Shown here: positions 1-8,904 of the stretch, one piece after another | Numbering within the stretch: position 1 is the first letter of the stretch | How the letters are laid out: each line of letters opens with the position of its first letter | Source of the DNA: Novibacillus thermophilus | GTDB taxonomy: Bacteria; Bacillota; Bacilli; Thermoactinomycetales; Novibacillaceae | Length of the DNA: 64,000 bases | Direction of reading: 5' to 3' | Assembly (NCBI RefSeq): GCF_002005165.1 | Contig: NZ_CP019699.1 | Location: 1,922,001-1,986,000, forward strand | Notes under the pieces: model-generated | The model's input: the letters and a program-made list of their open reading frames with translations, nothing else | The model's database searches: none | What the model was told of the DNA's origin: nothing | Program-made: the position numbers and the translations under genes

Positions 1-845
1 TTGCCAAAATCAGCGAAGAAAATCCGACAGGCGGATTTGACCGGTTGTTCTTGCCCGGCGACATCACTTATGGCGCTTTTTGGATGGTGGCCCTCCTGTT
101 TATTGCCCATTTGCCGTTCGCTGTGTTGCCGCATCTCGGCAACAAGTTTATGGCGGTCAAATCAGGGCAAAATTTAAAGAAATTGATCATGTACTGCACC
201 ATTTTCGCCACGATTTTGCCGTTAATGTCCCTCGGCGGCATGTTAGGGGTCGCTGTTGTTGGGAGCGATGCCGATATCGTGCCAGACCAGATTATACCCG
301 TTTTGTTCAGTGAGATATTCCCGCCTGTTGTGGCCGCTTTCTTTGCCATTGCCGTACTGTCGGCGGTTATGTCCACATCAGATGGATTGATCGTCTCACT
401 TACGCAACTGTTGGCGAATGACTTGTACCGAAAAACGATCGTCCCGCGCTTAAACATTTCGAAAGAGAGGGCAGAGCGCAATGAACTGTTGATCAGCCGG
501 TACAGCACGTTTGTCGTCATTGTGGTCGCTGTCATTATGGCCTGGACGCCGCCTGAATTTCTCTCTGTCTTTATGTGGATCGGGATCGGCGGCATTGTAT
601 CGGCGACGGGGGGCCCGCTCGTCGTCGGCGCGCTGTGGAAAAGGGCGACGAAGCCCGCTGCAGTTGCTTCCCTCATTGCCGGAACTGTCACCTATTGGAC
701 GGTTTACCTGCCGTTTGGATTCAACTATTCTAACCCGTTCGGAGCAGCCGGCATCGGCGTTCTCGTCGGCATGGCCGTGATGTACATTGTGACCGTCGCG
801 ACGACAAAGTCACAGGCGCAAGACCAAAGGAGTCAAACAGCTTAG
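1..845 (+). CDS. Sodium:solute symporter (SSS/SLC5 family), C-terminal part, 5' end outside window
   Basis: The reading frame is open from the first bases of the window (frame of position 3), so the gene begins upstream and only about the last 280 residues are visible. The protein is a run of hydrophobic segments with the loop AVMSTSDGL followed by a short motif around NDLYRK, typical of the second half of pantothenate/proline-type sodium symporters. Such proteins use the sodium gradient to import organic acids or amino-acid-like solutes across the plasma membrane. The stop codon lies inside the ribosome binding site of the alcohol dehydrogenase that follows 14 bases later, so the two are probably co-transcribed. 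The substrate cannot be told from sequence. Confidence 0.85.
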   Translation, partial: AKISEENPTGGFDRLFLPGDITYGAFWMVALLFIAHLPFAVLPHLGNKFMAVKSGQNLKKLIMYCTIFATILPLMSLGGMLGVAVVGSDADIVPDQIIPVLFSEIFPPVVAAFFAIAVLSAVMSTSDGLIVSLTQLLANDLYRKTIVPRLNISKERAERNELLISRYSTFVVIVVAVIMAWTPPEFLSVFMWIGIGGIVSATGGPLVVGALWKRATKPAAVASLIAGTVTYWTVYLPFGFNYSNPFGAAGIGVLVGMAVMYIVTVATTKSQAQDQRSQTA

Positions 846-859
846 AGGAGGATGTTAGC

Positions 860-2038
860 ATGGTACACACATTCGTTTCACCGCTTAAAATTGTGGCGGG
901 GGAAGGTGCGATCGAAAAAGTTCCGGAAGCTATTGCGTCCTTCGGCGCCAAAAGGGTGATGGTCTTTGCCGATCCGTCCATCGTAGAAATCGGCCTGTTG
1001 AAAAAGTTGGAGGATGTGCTGTCAGATGCACAGCTGACTTACAAAATTTACAGTGACTTGCAACCTGAACCGCCTTTGGCAATCGGCGATCAGGCCGTGC
1101 AAGCTTTAAAAGATTTTCAAGCAGATTTTGTAATCGGAATGGGGGGCGGCAGTTCTCTAGACATCGCCAAAGCAGCTTCGGTGCTATACAGTCACGAAGG
1201 AAAAGTCCAAGATTATTTAAACCTGTCCGGAACGCGTAAATTGACGCACAAAGGATTGCCGAAAATGCTTATCCCGACGACTGCCGGGACCGGGGCAGAA
1301 GTGACAGACATCGCCGTCTTCTCCTTGGAAGAAACGAAAGATGTCATCACAGACGAATACCTTTTAGCAGATGTCGCCGTCGTCGATCCTGAACTAACTT
1401 ACACTCTGCCGCCTCGGATTACGGCGTCTACCGGTGTCGATGCTTTAACCCATGCGGTTGAAGCGCTCGTGTCAGTCAATGCGACTCCCCTTACCGATGC
1501 GCTGGCCTTGGAAGCGATTCGCAAAATATCCGGCAACATCCGCACAGCTGTATGGCACGGATCCAACACGGACGCCCGTCGGGAAATGGCGTGGGGGAGC
1601 CTATTGGCCGGGCTCAGCTTTTACAATGCTGGTGTTGCCGGCGTCCACGCCCTGGCGTACCCGTTAGGCGGGTTGTTCCACATTCCGCACGGTGAAGCGA
1701 ATGCCGTCTTGTTGCCGTATATTTTCGACTACATCTGGCCGTCTTGTCTTGAAAAAATGACCGACATGGCTAGAGCGCTAGGATTGAAGACGGAAACGTT
1801 GAGCAAACGTGAAGTTGCGCTGGAGGCGGTGAAAGAATTACGCAATCTCGTGAAGGATGTCGGGCTTCCGTCGACGTTGAAAGCGTACGGGATTCGAGAG
1901 CAAGATCTCGATACTCTGGCCAAGAACGGGATAGAACAAAAGCGATTGCTCGCAAGGAGCCCGAAACCCTTTACACTGGAAAGCATTCGAGAAAGATATA
2001 AGGCTGCGTACACGGGTGAGATGATGCTCGGGCATTAA
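860..2038 (+). CDS. Iron-containing alcohol dehydrogenase
   Basis: A 392-residue group III (iron-dependent) alcohol dehydrogenase, the usual family length. The nucleotide-binding motif GGGSSLDIAKA lies near residue 95. The expected metal ligands are visible as Asp and His in GVDALTHAVE, His in GVHALAYP and His in HIPHGEAN. Enzymes of this family oxidise or reduce alcohols and semialdehydes with NAD(P)(H) in the cytoplasm; members include 4-hydroxybutyrate, 1,3-propanediol and lactaldehyde enzymes. AGGAGG sits 9 bases before the ATG, overlapping the stop region of the upstream symporter, and a strong terminator follows. Location next to a symporter and 1.8 kb from gabT/gabD makes a semialdehyde substrate attractive, but this is inference. 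Confidence 0.9.
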   Translation: MVHTFVSPLKIVAGEGAIEKVPEAIASFGAKRVMVFADPSIVEIGLLKKLEDVLSDAQLTYKIYSDLQPEPPLAIGDQAVQALKDFQADFVIGMGGGSSLDIAKAASVLYSHEGKVQDYLNLSGTRKLTHKGLPKMLIPTTAGTGAEVTDIAVFSLEETKDVITDEYLLADVAVVDPELTYTLPPRITASTGVDALTHAVEALVSVNATPLTDALALEAIRKISGNIRTAVWHGSNTDARREMAWGSLLAGLSFYNAGVAGVHALAYPLGGLFHIPHGEANAVLLPYIFDYIWPSCLEKMTDMARALGLKTETLSKREVALEAVKELRNLVKDVGLPSTLKAYGIREQDLDTLAKNGIEQKRLLARSPKPFTLESIRERYKAAYTGEMMLGH

Positions 2039-2049
2039 AGTAAATCGAA

Positions 2050-2089
2050 GCTCTGACAGCTCGCATTCCAGCGGGTCAGAGCCTTTTTT
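2050..2089 (+). terminator. Rho-independent terminator after the alcohol dehydrogenase
   Basis: Perfect 8-bp stem GCTCTGAC / GTCAGAGC with a 17-base loop, followed by a C and six T residues. It closes the symporter-dehydrogenase unit and lies between convergent genes. Confidence 0.85.
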
Positions 2090-2119
2090 ATGGAACGAAA
2101 CGGTTGACGTTTTAGCCAA

Positions 2120-3385
2120 CTAATTGAGTTTAGCGGAGCGGTCTTCTGTTGCGGTCAGAGCCGATTGTACGCGAAATGAATGCCGCTTCCGGTAGGTGAT
2201 GAAACGCCAGACCCATTCCAGCGGACCCGTGCGGAAGTATTTTAACCACACGTGACTGATAACGAGTTGCCCAATAAAAATGGCGACAGACAAGACGAGC
2301 CCGGCGAACGGGTAGACAGAACCGTACAGCCCGAGACCGACGTTGTAAAAGATTAGCGTACAGACGACAGACTGTAAAATGTAGTTGGAAAGAGACGTCC
2401 GGCCGACATTTGAAAGAAGGGCTAACAGACGTTGGGCGGTACGTCTTTTGTGCAGGTGCCACAACGACGTCACATAAAAGAACATTAATAGCGGGGCACC
2501 GATCAGATTGAGCGAATCCAAGTCGAGTAGTGTCCCGGTTACACTCAACGGGACCCCAATGAATACCCCGCTCAGCCACTGTCGCTTCAGCAGCCGTCTG
2601 TGCCTCTCCGGTTGGTGAAACACTTTAAGCTTGGCAAACGCGGCTCCGAGGAGAAACATGGAAAAGTACGGAAGATTTGAAAAAATGTAGAGCAGCGGAT
2701 TTAACGACAGCATGCCGTTCATCGACATATATGTGATCCGATCGTGTATGCGTTGCCCAGCAACGTCCATGAATGAGCCTGTGCTGTAAATCTCGATCGC
2801 CTGTTTTGCCTCCTGTACATACTGTTGTTTCCATCCGTCCTCCTGTAACGGCATCTCGGGAGACAGCAATGACATGGCATCTTGGACGGCGAACAGTAGC
2901 GTAAACACGGAAAACAGGATCACAGCCCAGATGATGAGCGTTTTAGGTTTTCTCTTTCGGAAGAAAAGCAGCAAAAAGCCGAGCAAGGCGTAGTCGGTCA
3001 AAATGTCTCCGTCCCAAATAAAAAAAGCGTGGATCGTGCCAAATAAGAAGAGGGCGAGCAACCGGCGCACGTAGAGGGGAACAAACTTCTGATGCTGTGC
3101 TTCTGCCCGCTCCATCATCACGATCATTCCGAATCCGAACAGAAAGGAAAACATCGTAATAAACTTCGCTTGAATCAATATATTAAGCAGGTCATGGGTG
3201 AGGTGATCCCGCGGGTGCCACTGTTGGCTAAAAAAATTGTCCTCCCCGAGCATGAGCAAATAAAGATCGGGATAACTGAAATGGGCCATGTTCACAAGTA
3301 GAATGCCGAAAATAGCTAAGCCCCGGGCCACGTCAAGAACGGGGATGCGATCGCGGTTTGGGATTGGGTGTAATGAACGACTCAC
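2120..3385 (-). CDS. DUF418 domain-containing membrane protein (YeiB-like)
   Basis: A 421-residue multi-spanning membrane protein. The N-terminus has the sequence LDVARGLAIFGILLVNMAHF, characteristic of the acyltransferase-like fold shared by DUF418/YeiB proteins. The C-terminal third carries the DUF418 signature GRTSLSNYILQS followed by further helices and RTGPLEWVWR. The function of this family is not established. The start is a GTG with AGGAGA about 7 bases upstream; no ATG fits better. It is transcribed away from the gabT operon and towards the alcohol dehydrogenase, so it is probably a single-gene unit. Confidence 0.85.
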   Translation of the reverse strand: MSRSLHPIPNRDRIPVLDVARGLAIFGILLVNMAHFSYPDLYLLMLGEDNFFSQQWHPRDHLTHDLLNILIQAKFITMFSFLFGFGMIVMMERAEAQHQKFVPLYVRRLLALFLFGTIHAFFIWDGDILTDYALLGFLLLFFRKRKPKTLIIWAVILFSVFTLLFAVQDAMSLLSPEMPLQEDGWKQQYVQEAKQAIEIYSTGSFMDVAGQRIHDRITYMSMNGMLSLNPLLYIFSNLPYFSMFLLGAAFAKLKVFHQPERHRRLLKRQWLSGVFIGVPLSVTGTLLDLDSLNLIGAPLLMFFYVTSLWHLHKRRTAQRLLALLSNVGRTSLSNYILQSVVCTLIFYNVGLGLYGSVYPFAGLVLSVAIFIGQLVISHVWLKYFRTGPLEWVWRFITYRKRHSFRVQSALTATEDRSAKLN

Positions 3386-3774
3386 GTGTCTTTCTCCTAA
3401 GGATGATTTTACAAAGATATCGTAACACGTTCACCTTTTTTTGTGTTTAATTCTACCTTAAAGGGAGCTTAATATTTGAGTTCCGAAACGTTCGCACTGC
3501 TATACGGGCAGGTTGAAAGGGTGGCATTAAGAATTGAGGTTGAACGCCATTGCCTGGAAACATGGCGTTTGGGAAGGGGACACATATGAAAAGGAGCTCG
3601 CGACAGCTTCTTCTTTGATCACTATTTTTCGCTGGCCTCCGTAACCGTTTGAGAGGGTGACGCATGGCGCAGCGGTAAGTCTTTTTAGACTTGGCATTCT
3701 CATTTTTGACTTGTTGCACACGGTTTTCGGTATTGAAACGAGGCAACTGTACGCTTTTCAAACAACCTGAAAAG
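3386..3774. other. Non-coding region upstream of gabT
   Basis: About 390 bases between the divergent DUF418 gene and the sigma-54 promoter. Apart from the inverted repeat at 3543-3569 I see no convincing gene; the ORFs here lack ribosome binding sites and family resemblance. The length suits an enhancer-bearing sigma-54 control region. Confidence 0.5.
3543..3569. promoter_or_regulatory. Perfect 8-bp inverted repeat, candidate enhancer (UAS) for a sigma-54 activator
   Basis: AACGCCAT, 11 bases, ATGGCGTT. It is centred about 225 bases upstream of the -24/-12 element, a usual position for the dyad bound by bacterial enhancer-binding proteins. No T-run follows, so it is not a terminator. Binding by the adjacent activator is inferred only. 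Confidence 0.45.
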
Positions 3775-3790
3775 TGGCATAAAACTTGCT
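3775..3790 (+). promoter_or_regulatory. Sigma-54 (-24/-12) promoter of the gabT-pxp operon
   Basis: TGGCAT-N5-TTGCT, one mismatch from the consensus TGGCAC-N5-TTGCW. The invariant GG (3776-3777) and GC (3788-3789) are exactly 12 bases apart. Transcription would start near 3801, 37 bases before the gabT ATG, which has AAAGGAGAG in front. Two PAS-AAA+ activators downstream supply the expected regulator. Confidence 0.85.
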
Positions 3791-3837
3791 TTATACACAA
3801 AGAATACCTTTATAAAAACTGAAAGGAGAGCCGTATC

Positions 3838-5178
3838 ATGAAATATGCCAGTGTGAAAACAAATCTACCGGGACCGAAAGCGCAAGAACTGCTGAATCGA
3901 AGACACAACAGTGTGCCGCAGGGAGTTTCCTTCGGCGTGCCGACGTTTGCTCAATCGGCCGAGGGTGCCATCGTGACAGACGTAGACGGGAATACTTTTA
4001 TAGATTTTGCTGGAGCCATCGGTACGATCAATGTGGGACACAGTCATCCGAAAGTGAAAGAAGCCTTGAAAGATCAAGTTGACCGTTACATTCACACCGG
4101 CTTTAACGTCATGATGTACGAACCTTACATTGAACTGACGGAAAAGCTGGCGAAACTGGCACCGGGAGATTTTGAAAAGAAGGCGCTATTGCTTAACAGT
4201 GGTGCTGAAGCCGTTGAAAACGCAGTGAAAATTGCCCGCAAATACACAAAAAGACAGGGGGTTGTCTCGTTCACGAGGGGGTTTCACGGACGGACGCTGC
4301 TCACGATGACGATGACGAGTAAGGTGAAACCTTACAAATACGGGTTTGGTCCGTTTGCCCCGGAAGTGTACAGGGCCCCGTATCCATACGTTTACCGGCG
4401 GCCGGACGGCATGACGGAAGAAGCGTACGACCAATACGTGTTGGAGGAATTTAAAAACTTTCTCATTTCCGACGTCGCCCCAGAGACGATCGCAGCCGTC
4501 GTCATGGAACCGGTGCAAGGGGAAGGCGGCTTTATCGTCCCGAGCAAGGCGTTTGTGCAAGGCGTTTACGAGCTGTGTCAAGAACACGGCATTCTGTTTG
4601 TGGCGGACGAAATTCAGACTGGTTTCTCCCGAACAGGACGGTACTTTGCCATTGAGCACTTCGGGGTTGTACCGGATCTCATCACCGTGTCCAAATCTCT
4701 GGCAGCCGGGGTGCCGATCAGCGGTGTCATTGGCCGGAAGGAGATCATGGATGAAGCAAGTCCCGGTGAACTCGGGGGAACATACAGCGGAAGTCCGTTA
4801 GGATGCCGGGCGGCACTGGCTGTCCTCGACATCATTGAAGAAGAAAAATTGAATGAACGCGCCGCTGCTATCGGCCAAAGGGTGATGCAGAAGTTTGAGG
4901 AGCTGGCCCGACGGTTTGAGTGTATCGGTCACGTGCGCGGTCTCGGTGCCATGTGTGCTATGGAAATCGTCCAAGATCCGCAGACAAAAGAACCGGACAA
5001 AGTTTTGACGAGCGCCATCGTGCAAGAGGCGGGGCAACGGGGTCTGTTGCTGTTGAGCGCCGGCGTGTACAGCAACGTCATTCGTCTGTTGATGCCTATT
5101 GTCATTACCGACGAACAGCTGGAAGAAGGGTTCACGATTTTGGAACAGGCGATTGAAGCGGCGTCTCGTTCCAAATAG
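3838..5178 (+). CDS. gabT: 4-aminobutyrate aminotransferase, class III PLP-dependent
   Basis: A 446-residue class III aminotransferase. The cofactor lysine is in TVSKSLAAGVPISG near residue 286 and the PLP-ring aspartate is in FVADEIQTGFSRTG. N-GAEAVENAVKIAR forms the phosphate-binding region and RGFHGRT is also conserved. It should transfer the amino group of GABA (or a close omega-amino acid) to 2-oxoglutarate, giving succinate semialdehyde and glutamate in the cytosol. It is the first gene behind a sigma-54 promoter, and the next gene is the matching semialdehyde dehydrogenase. Exact specificity (GABA, 5-aminovalerate or beta-alanine) is not proven by sequence; the pairing with gabD favours GABA. 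Confidence 0.9.
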   Translation: MKYASVKTNLPGPKAQELLNRRHNSVPQGVSFGVPTFAQSAEGAIVTDVDGNTFIDFAGAIGTINVGHSHPKVKEALKDQVDRYIHTGFNVMMYEPYIELTEKLAKLAPGDFEKKALLLNSGAEAVENAVKIARKYTKRQGVVSFTRGFHGRTLLTMTMTSKVKPYKYGFGPFAPEVYRAPYPYVYRRPDGMTEEAYDQYVLEEFKNFLISDVAPETIAAVVMEPVQGEGGFIVPSKAFVQGVYELCQEHGILFVADEIQTGFSRTGRYFAIEHFGVVPDLITVSKSLAAGVPISGVIGRKEIMDEASPGELGGTYSGSPLGCRAALAVLDIIEEEKLNERAAAIGQRVMQKFEELARRFECIGHVRGLGAMCAMEIVQDPQTKEPDKVLTSAIVQEAGQRGLLLLSAGVYSNVIRLLMPIVITDEQLEEGFTILEQAIEAASRSK

Positions 5179-5249
5179 AAAATTCGGTGGACGAGCTTTT
5201 TGATATAATAGGATTGTGTTAAATTCGGCTGGAAAGGTTGGGTTGTCAT

Positions 5250-6686
5250 ATGGCAGACGTACAAAACTATCGGATTTACATCAACGGGGAATGGACTGGA
5301 GAATCGCTGGAACCGATCGAAGTTACCAATCCTGCTACTGGTGAAGTGATTGCCACTGTCCCGAGGGGTGGAAGGAGTGAAGCCGAGCAAGCTGTACAAG
5401 CGGCTTACGATGCGTTTAAATCCTGGTCGAGTAAAACAGCAGGAGAGCGCAGTGAGTTGTTGATGAAGTGGTCCCGCCTCATCGACGAACACAAAGAAGA
5501 AATCGGCGAATTGATGACGAGAGAACAGGGCAAACCTCTAAAAGAGGCCATCGGTGAAGTGGATTACGCCAACGGATTTGTATCCTGGTACGCGGAAGAA
5601 GCGAAGCGCGTGTACGGTGAGACAATTCCGGCCTCACACCCAAACAAGCGCATTCTCGTGCAGAAACAACCAGTCGGCGTCGTCGCGGCGATTACGCCGT
5701 GGAACTTCCCGGCTGCCATGATCACGCGCAAAATTGGCCCCGCCTTAGCGGCCGGGTGTACGGCCGTCGTCAAGCCGGCGGAACAGACACCCCTCACGGC
5801 CTTAAAGTTGGCCGAACTGGCCGAAGAAGCGGGAATTCCAAAAGGTGTTCTCAACGTCATCACCGGCAAGTCGAGAGAAATCGGTGAAGCGTGGCAGAAG
5901 GACAGCCGCGTGCGGAAGCTGACCTTCACTGGGTCCACCGAAGTCGGAAAGATACTGATGAAGGGCGCTGCGGATACCGTGAAAAAAATTTCGCTGGAGT
6001 TGGGCGGCCACGCACCGTTTATCGTCATGGACGACGCCGATTTGGACAAGGCGGTACAAAACGTCGTCGCTTCTAAATTCCGGAACGCCGGGCAGACGTG
6101 TATTTGTACGAACCGCGTCTACGTGCACGAATCCATCGTCGAACCGTTTACGGAGAAGCTGACCGCAGCTGTAGAAAAACTGAAAGTGGGGAACGGTCTG
6201 GAGGAAGGGACAGACATTGGCCCCTTGATCAACGAAGAAGCGATCGAAAAAGTGCAAGAACACATCGAGGATGCGACACAAAAAGGAGGCAAGTTGGCTA
6301 CGGGAGGCAAACGCATCGACTCCGGACAGGGGACTTTCTTTGAACCGACGGTGCTCACCGACGTTTCGGACGACATGCTCTGCATGAACGAAGAGACGTT
6401 CGGTCCACTCATGCCGGTCACGACGTTCAAAGATGAAGCAGAAGTCATCCAACGGGCCAACAACACGCCGTACGGGTTAGCTGCCTACGTCTTCACCGAA
6501 AATATCGGGCGGGCGATCCGCATCAGCGAAGGGTTAGAGTACGGCATTGTCGGCCTAAACGACGGCTTGCCCTCTGTTCCGCAAGCTCCGTTCGGCGGGT
6601 TTAAAGAAAGCGGCCTCGGCCGGGAAGGCGGGCATTACGGTATCGAAGAATTTTTAGAGGTGAAGTACGTCTCCATAGCGCTTTGA
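5250..6686 (+). CDS. gabD: NAD(P)-dependent succinate-semialdehyde dehydrogenase
   Basis: A 478-residue aldehyde dehydrogenase. Visible motifs are the cofactor loop FTGSTEVGK, the general-base segment [10 protein letters not shown] with its glutamate, and the catalytic cysteine in GQTCICTNR. The C-terminal [18 protein letters not shown] is typical of GabD rather than betaine or phenylacetaldehyde dehydrogenases. It oxidises succinate semialdehyde to succinate, feeding the TCA cycle. An in-frame TTG at 5238 abuts the ribosome binding site GGAAAGG, so the ATG at 5250 is the better start. It follows gabT by 71 bases and is in the same direction as the pxp genes. Confidence 0.93.
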   Translation: MADVQNYRIYINGEWTGESLEPIEVTNPATGEVIATVPRGGRSEAEQAVQAAYDAFKSWSSKTAGERSELLMKWSRLIDEHKEEIGELMTREQGKPLKEAIGEVDYANGFVSWYAEEAKRVYGETIPASHPNKRILVQKQPVGVVAAITPWNFPAAMITRKIGPALAAGCTAVVKPAEQTPLTALKLAELAEEAGIPKGVLNVITGKSREIGEAWQKDSRVRKLTFTGSTEVGKILMKGAADTVKKISLELGGHAPFIVMDDADLDKAVQNVVASKFRNAGQTCICTNRVYVHESIVEPFTEKLTAAVEKLKVGNGLEEGTDIGPLINEEAIEKVQEHIEDATQKGGKLATGGKRIDSGQGTFFEPTVLTDVSDDMLCMNEETFGPLMPVTTFKDEAEVIQRANNTPYGLAAYVFTENIGRAIRISEGLEYGIVGLNDGLPSVPQAPFGGFKESGLGREGGHYGIEEFLEVKYVSIAL

Positions 6687-6699
6687 GGGAGTTTCAAAA

Positions 6700-7611
6700 A
6701 TGAAACAAGAGGGTGATAAGAGAGTGGGGGAGTTTGAAACACGCTACAGTTTTGGCGGAGATGAATTCATCTTTGTCGAATTGAGTGAAGAGATGAGTTT
6801 GGAAGTCAATTTTCGGGGGATTGCCATTACGCGGAAGCTGAAAGAAAAAAATTTACCGGGAATCGTCGACATTTGTCCTTCCAATGCATCGTACCTCGTG
6901 CGGTTCGATCCTAATGAGATCAATCCGCAAGATTTGTTGGCGGAGTTAAAACAATTGGAACGGGAAGTATCTGATCTCGATGGTGTTGAGATTCATTCGC
7001 GATTAGTTGACGTCCCGGTCTTATTTGAAGATCCGTGGACGCACGAGGCGGTCATGCGTTTTCGTGACCGCCATCAAGACCCCGAATCGACAGACCTCGA
7101 ATACGCCGCGAGGATTAACGGTTACGCATCAAAAGAAGACTTTATCACCGCCATTACGAGTGCGCCTTTCATCGTCTCGATGATCGGTTTTGTCCCCGGA
7201 TTGCCGTTTTGTTTTCAAATTGTCCGGAAAGAAGAACAGATTGAAGTGCCGAAGTACGTCCGACCGCGTACGTTCACGCCGGAGCGAACTTTTGGTTTCG
7301 GCGGGGCTTTTTCCGTCATTTATCCCGTACAGGGTGCAGGTGGCTATCAAATGTTCGGGATCGCAGCCACTCCGGTTTTTGACCGGGAGCAACGACTGCC
7401 TGATTTTCAAGACTCCATGGTATTTCCGCGGCAGGGGGATATTTTCCGCTACCGGAGTGTGACGCGGGAAGAATACGATGCTGTGCGTGAACGTGTGGAA
7501 GCGGGAACATTTAAATACCGCAAACGGGAAATTACCTTTACTCCTTATGACGTGCTCAAGGACCCCAAGCAGTTTTCCGAAATGGCACTGGGGAGGTTGT
7601 ACCATGATTAA
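6700..7611 (+). CDS. pxpB: 5-oxoprolinase/lactamase subunit B (KipI-like, allophanate hydrolase subunit 1 domain)
   Basis: A 303-residue protein whose C-terminal two thirds match the carboxyltransferase C/D (KipI, PxpB) domain: FIVSMIGFVPGLPF, then the arginine/proline-rich PRTFTPERTFGFGGAF and YPVQGAGGYQMFG. It is longer than the roughly 240-residue KipI, with about 60 extra N-terminal residues. With PxpC it forms the ATP-dependent lactam-opening core known from 5-oxoproline hydrolysis. It starts 13 bases after gabD and overlaps pxpC by 8 bases, so translation is probably coupled. Presence of biotin carboxylase genes just downstream suggests a carboxylation-assisted variant of the reaction, which is inference. 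Confidence 0.88.
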   Translation: MKQEGDKRVGEFETRYSFGGDEFIFVELSEEMSLEVNFRGIAITRKLKEKNLPGIVDICPSNASYLVRFDPNEINPQDLLAELKQLEREVSDLDGVEIHSRLVDVPVLFEDPWTHEAVMRFRDRHQDPESTDLEYAARINGYASKEDFITAITSAPFIVSMIGFVPGLPFCFQIVRKEEQIEVPKYVRPRTFTPERTFGFGGAFSVIYPVQGAGGYQMFGIAATPVFDREQRLPDFQDSMVFPRQGDIFRYRSVTREEYDAVRERVEAGTFKYRKREITFTPYDVLKDPKQFSEMALGRLYHD

Positions 7612-8583
7612 GGTGTTGAAGCCGGGCTTAGAGACGACCGTACAGGATCAGGGCAGAAAAGGATTTTACGCTATCGGCATGCCTCCTTCTGGGGCTGTCG
7701 ATCAATTCGCCTATACTGTCGGGAACATGCTCGTCGGAAATGACGACGGTGCCGCCGCTTTGGAAATGACGTACATGGGACCTGAACTAGAATTCCAACA
7801 AGATGCGGTCATCGCTTTAACAGGAGGAGCGATTCCGCCCAAAATAAACGGTAAGGACGTCCCAATGTGGGAAACGATTTACGTGAGGCGCGGTGATGTG
7901 CTGTCGTTTGGTATCGTCAAACACGGTGCGCGGGCTTATCTTGCGGTAGCCGGTGGAATTGACGTTCCGGAAATAATGGAGTCTCGGTCGACGTACACCT
8001 TGTGCGGTGTCGGCGGGTATGAGGGTCGTCCGCTTAAAAAGGGAGATGTCCTCAAGATCGGTGATGGGCAGAAGCGAATGGTGGAAGAAGGAACCCGGAT
8101 TCCGTCTGAGTTCATCCCGTCTGTCACCACCCCCACGAAATTCGCGTGATGATGGGACTCTGTAGCTACCGTCTGACAGAAGAGAGCAAAACGCGCTTTT
8201 TGGACACGATATGGACGGTCACTCCCGAAGCAAACCGGGTAGGGTACCGTCTGAAAGGGGAGCGACTTAAGTTTGTTCCCCGAGAACAACCGTTTGGAGC
8301 GGGCAGCAACCCATCTAACGTGGTAGACTTGGGTTACCCCATCGGGTCCATTCAAATTCCGGACGGCGTTGAACCGATTGTCCTGTTAAACGATGCCGTT
8401 ACCGGCGGCGGCTATGCGACGATTGCGACCGTAATCAGTCCGGACCTTTCCAAAATCGCGCAGGCGAAAACAGGGGAAAAAATCAAATTCGTATCTGTTT
8501 CACTGGAACAAGCTTTGAACATCCGCTCTGAATCCGAGCAACGTCTAAACAAGATTCGCAAACGCGTCGAAGGAGGAATGTGA
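7604..8583 (+). pseudogene. pxpC: 5-oxoprolinase/lactamase subunit C (KipA-like biotin-dependent carboxyltransferase), frameshifted
   Basis: The N-terminal part (7604-8149, about 181 residues) has the KipA/PxpC start VLKPGLETTVQDQGRKG and the GVGGYEGRPLKKGD segment, then stops. The C-terminal part continues in the -1 frame with EIRVMMGL, VTPEANRVGYRL, GSIQIPDG and TGGGYATIATV, all PxpC hallmarks. Reading one extra C in the C5 run at 8130-8134 restores one continuous protein of about 326 residues. The ATG at 7604 overlaps the pxpB stop and has GGAGG upstream. The lesion is of the same type as six others in the window, so a sequence error is at least as likely as a true null allele. Confidence 0.85.
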
Positions 8584-8584
8584 C

Positions 8585-8827
8585 ATGAGTGATAAAAAAC
8601 AGGTGTTATCGCCGTTGCCAGGTATCTTTTACCGGAAACCTGATCCAAATGCGGACCCGTATGTAAAAGAAGGGGATCGAGTCAAAGCGGGCGATGTCAT
8701 TGGATTAGTGGAAGTGATGAAAAATTTTCAGGAAATCCAAGTAGAGGAAGACGGAATCATTGAGTCGTTCGAAGTGGAAAATGAAGCGGAAGTGACGGCG
8801 GGACAAGTCATTGCTGTGCTAAAGTGA
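8585..8827 (+). CDS. Biotin carboxyl carrier protein of the lactamase cluster
   Basis: An 80-residue single-domain biotinyl carrier. The biotinylated lysine is in VEVMKNF near residue 43, a variant of the usual EAMKM motif. It is flanked by the glycine turn DGIIES and the C-terminal EVTAGQVIAVLK. The protein lacks the long Ala/Pro linker of the fatty-acid-synthesis AccB, which marks it as a dedicated accessory carrier. It begins one base after the pxpC stop, with its ribosome binding site inside pxpC. It would carry carboxyl groups from the biotin carboxylase that follows to the PxpB/PxpC complex; that partner assignment is inferred from gene order. Confidence 0.9.
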   Translation: MSDKKQVLSPLPGIFYRKPDPNADPYVKEGDRVKAGDVIGLVEVMKNFQEIQVEEDGIIESFEVENEAEVTAGQVIAVLK

Positions 8828-8904
8828 CGCTGTTCATATAGAGCTGTTAAACCGGTTTCTAACGGGTTATTCTTTTTTTGGGCGTAGTAAAAGAAGGGTG
8901 ATCT

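Noticed and set aside
5204-5209. TATAAT between gabT and gabD as an internal promoter
   Set aside because: No acceptable -35 box at 16-18 bases; the gap is short and the genes form one operon.
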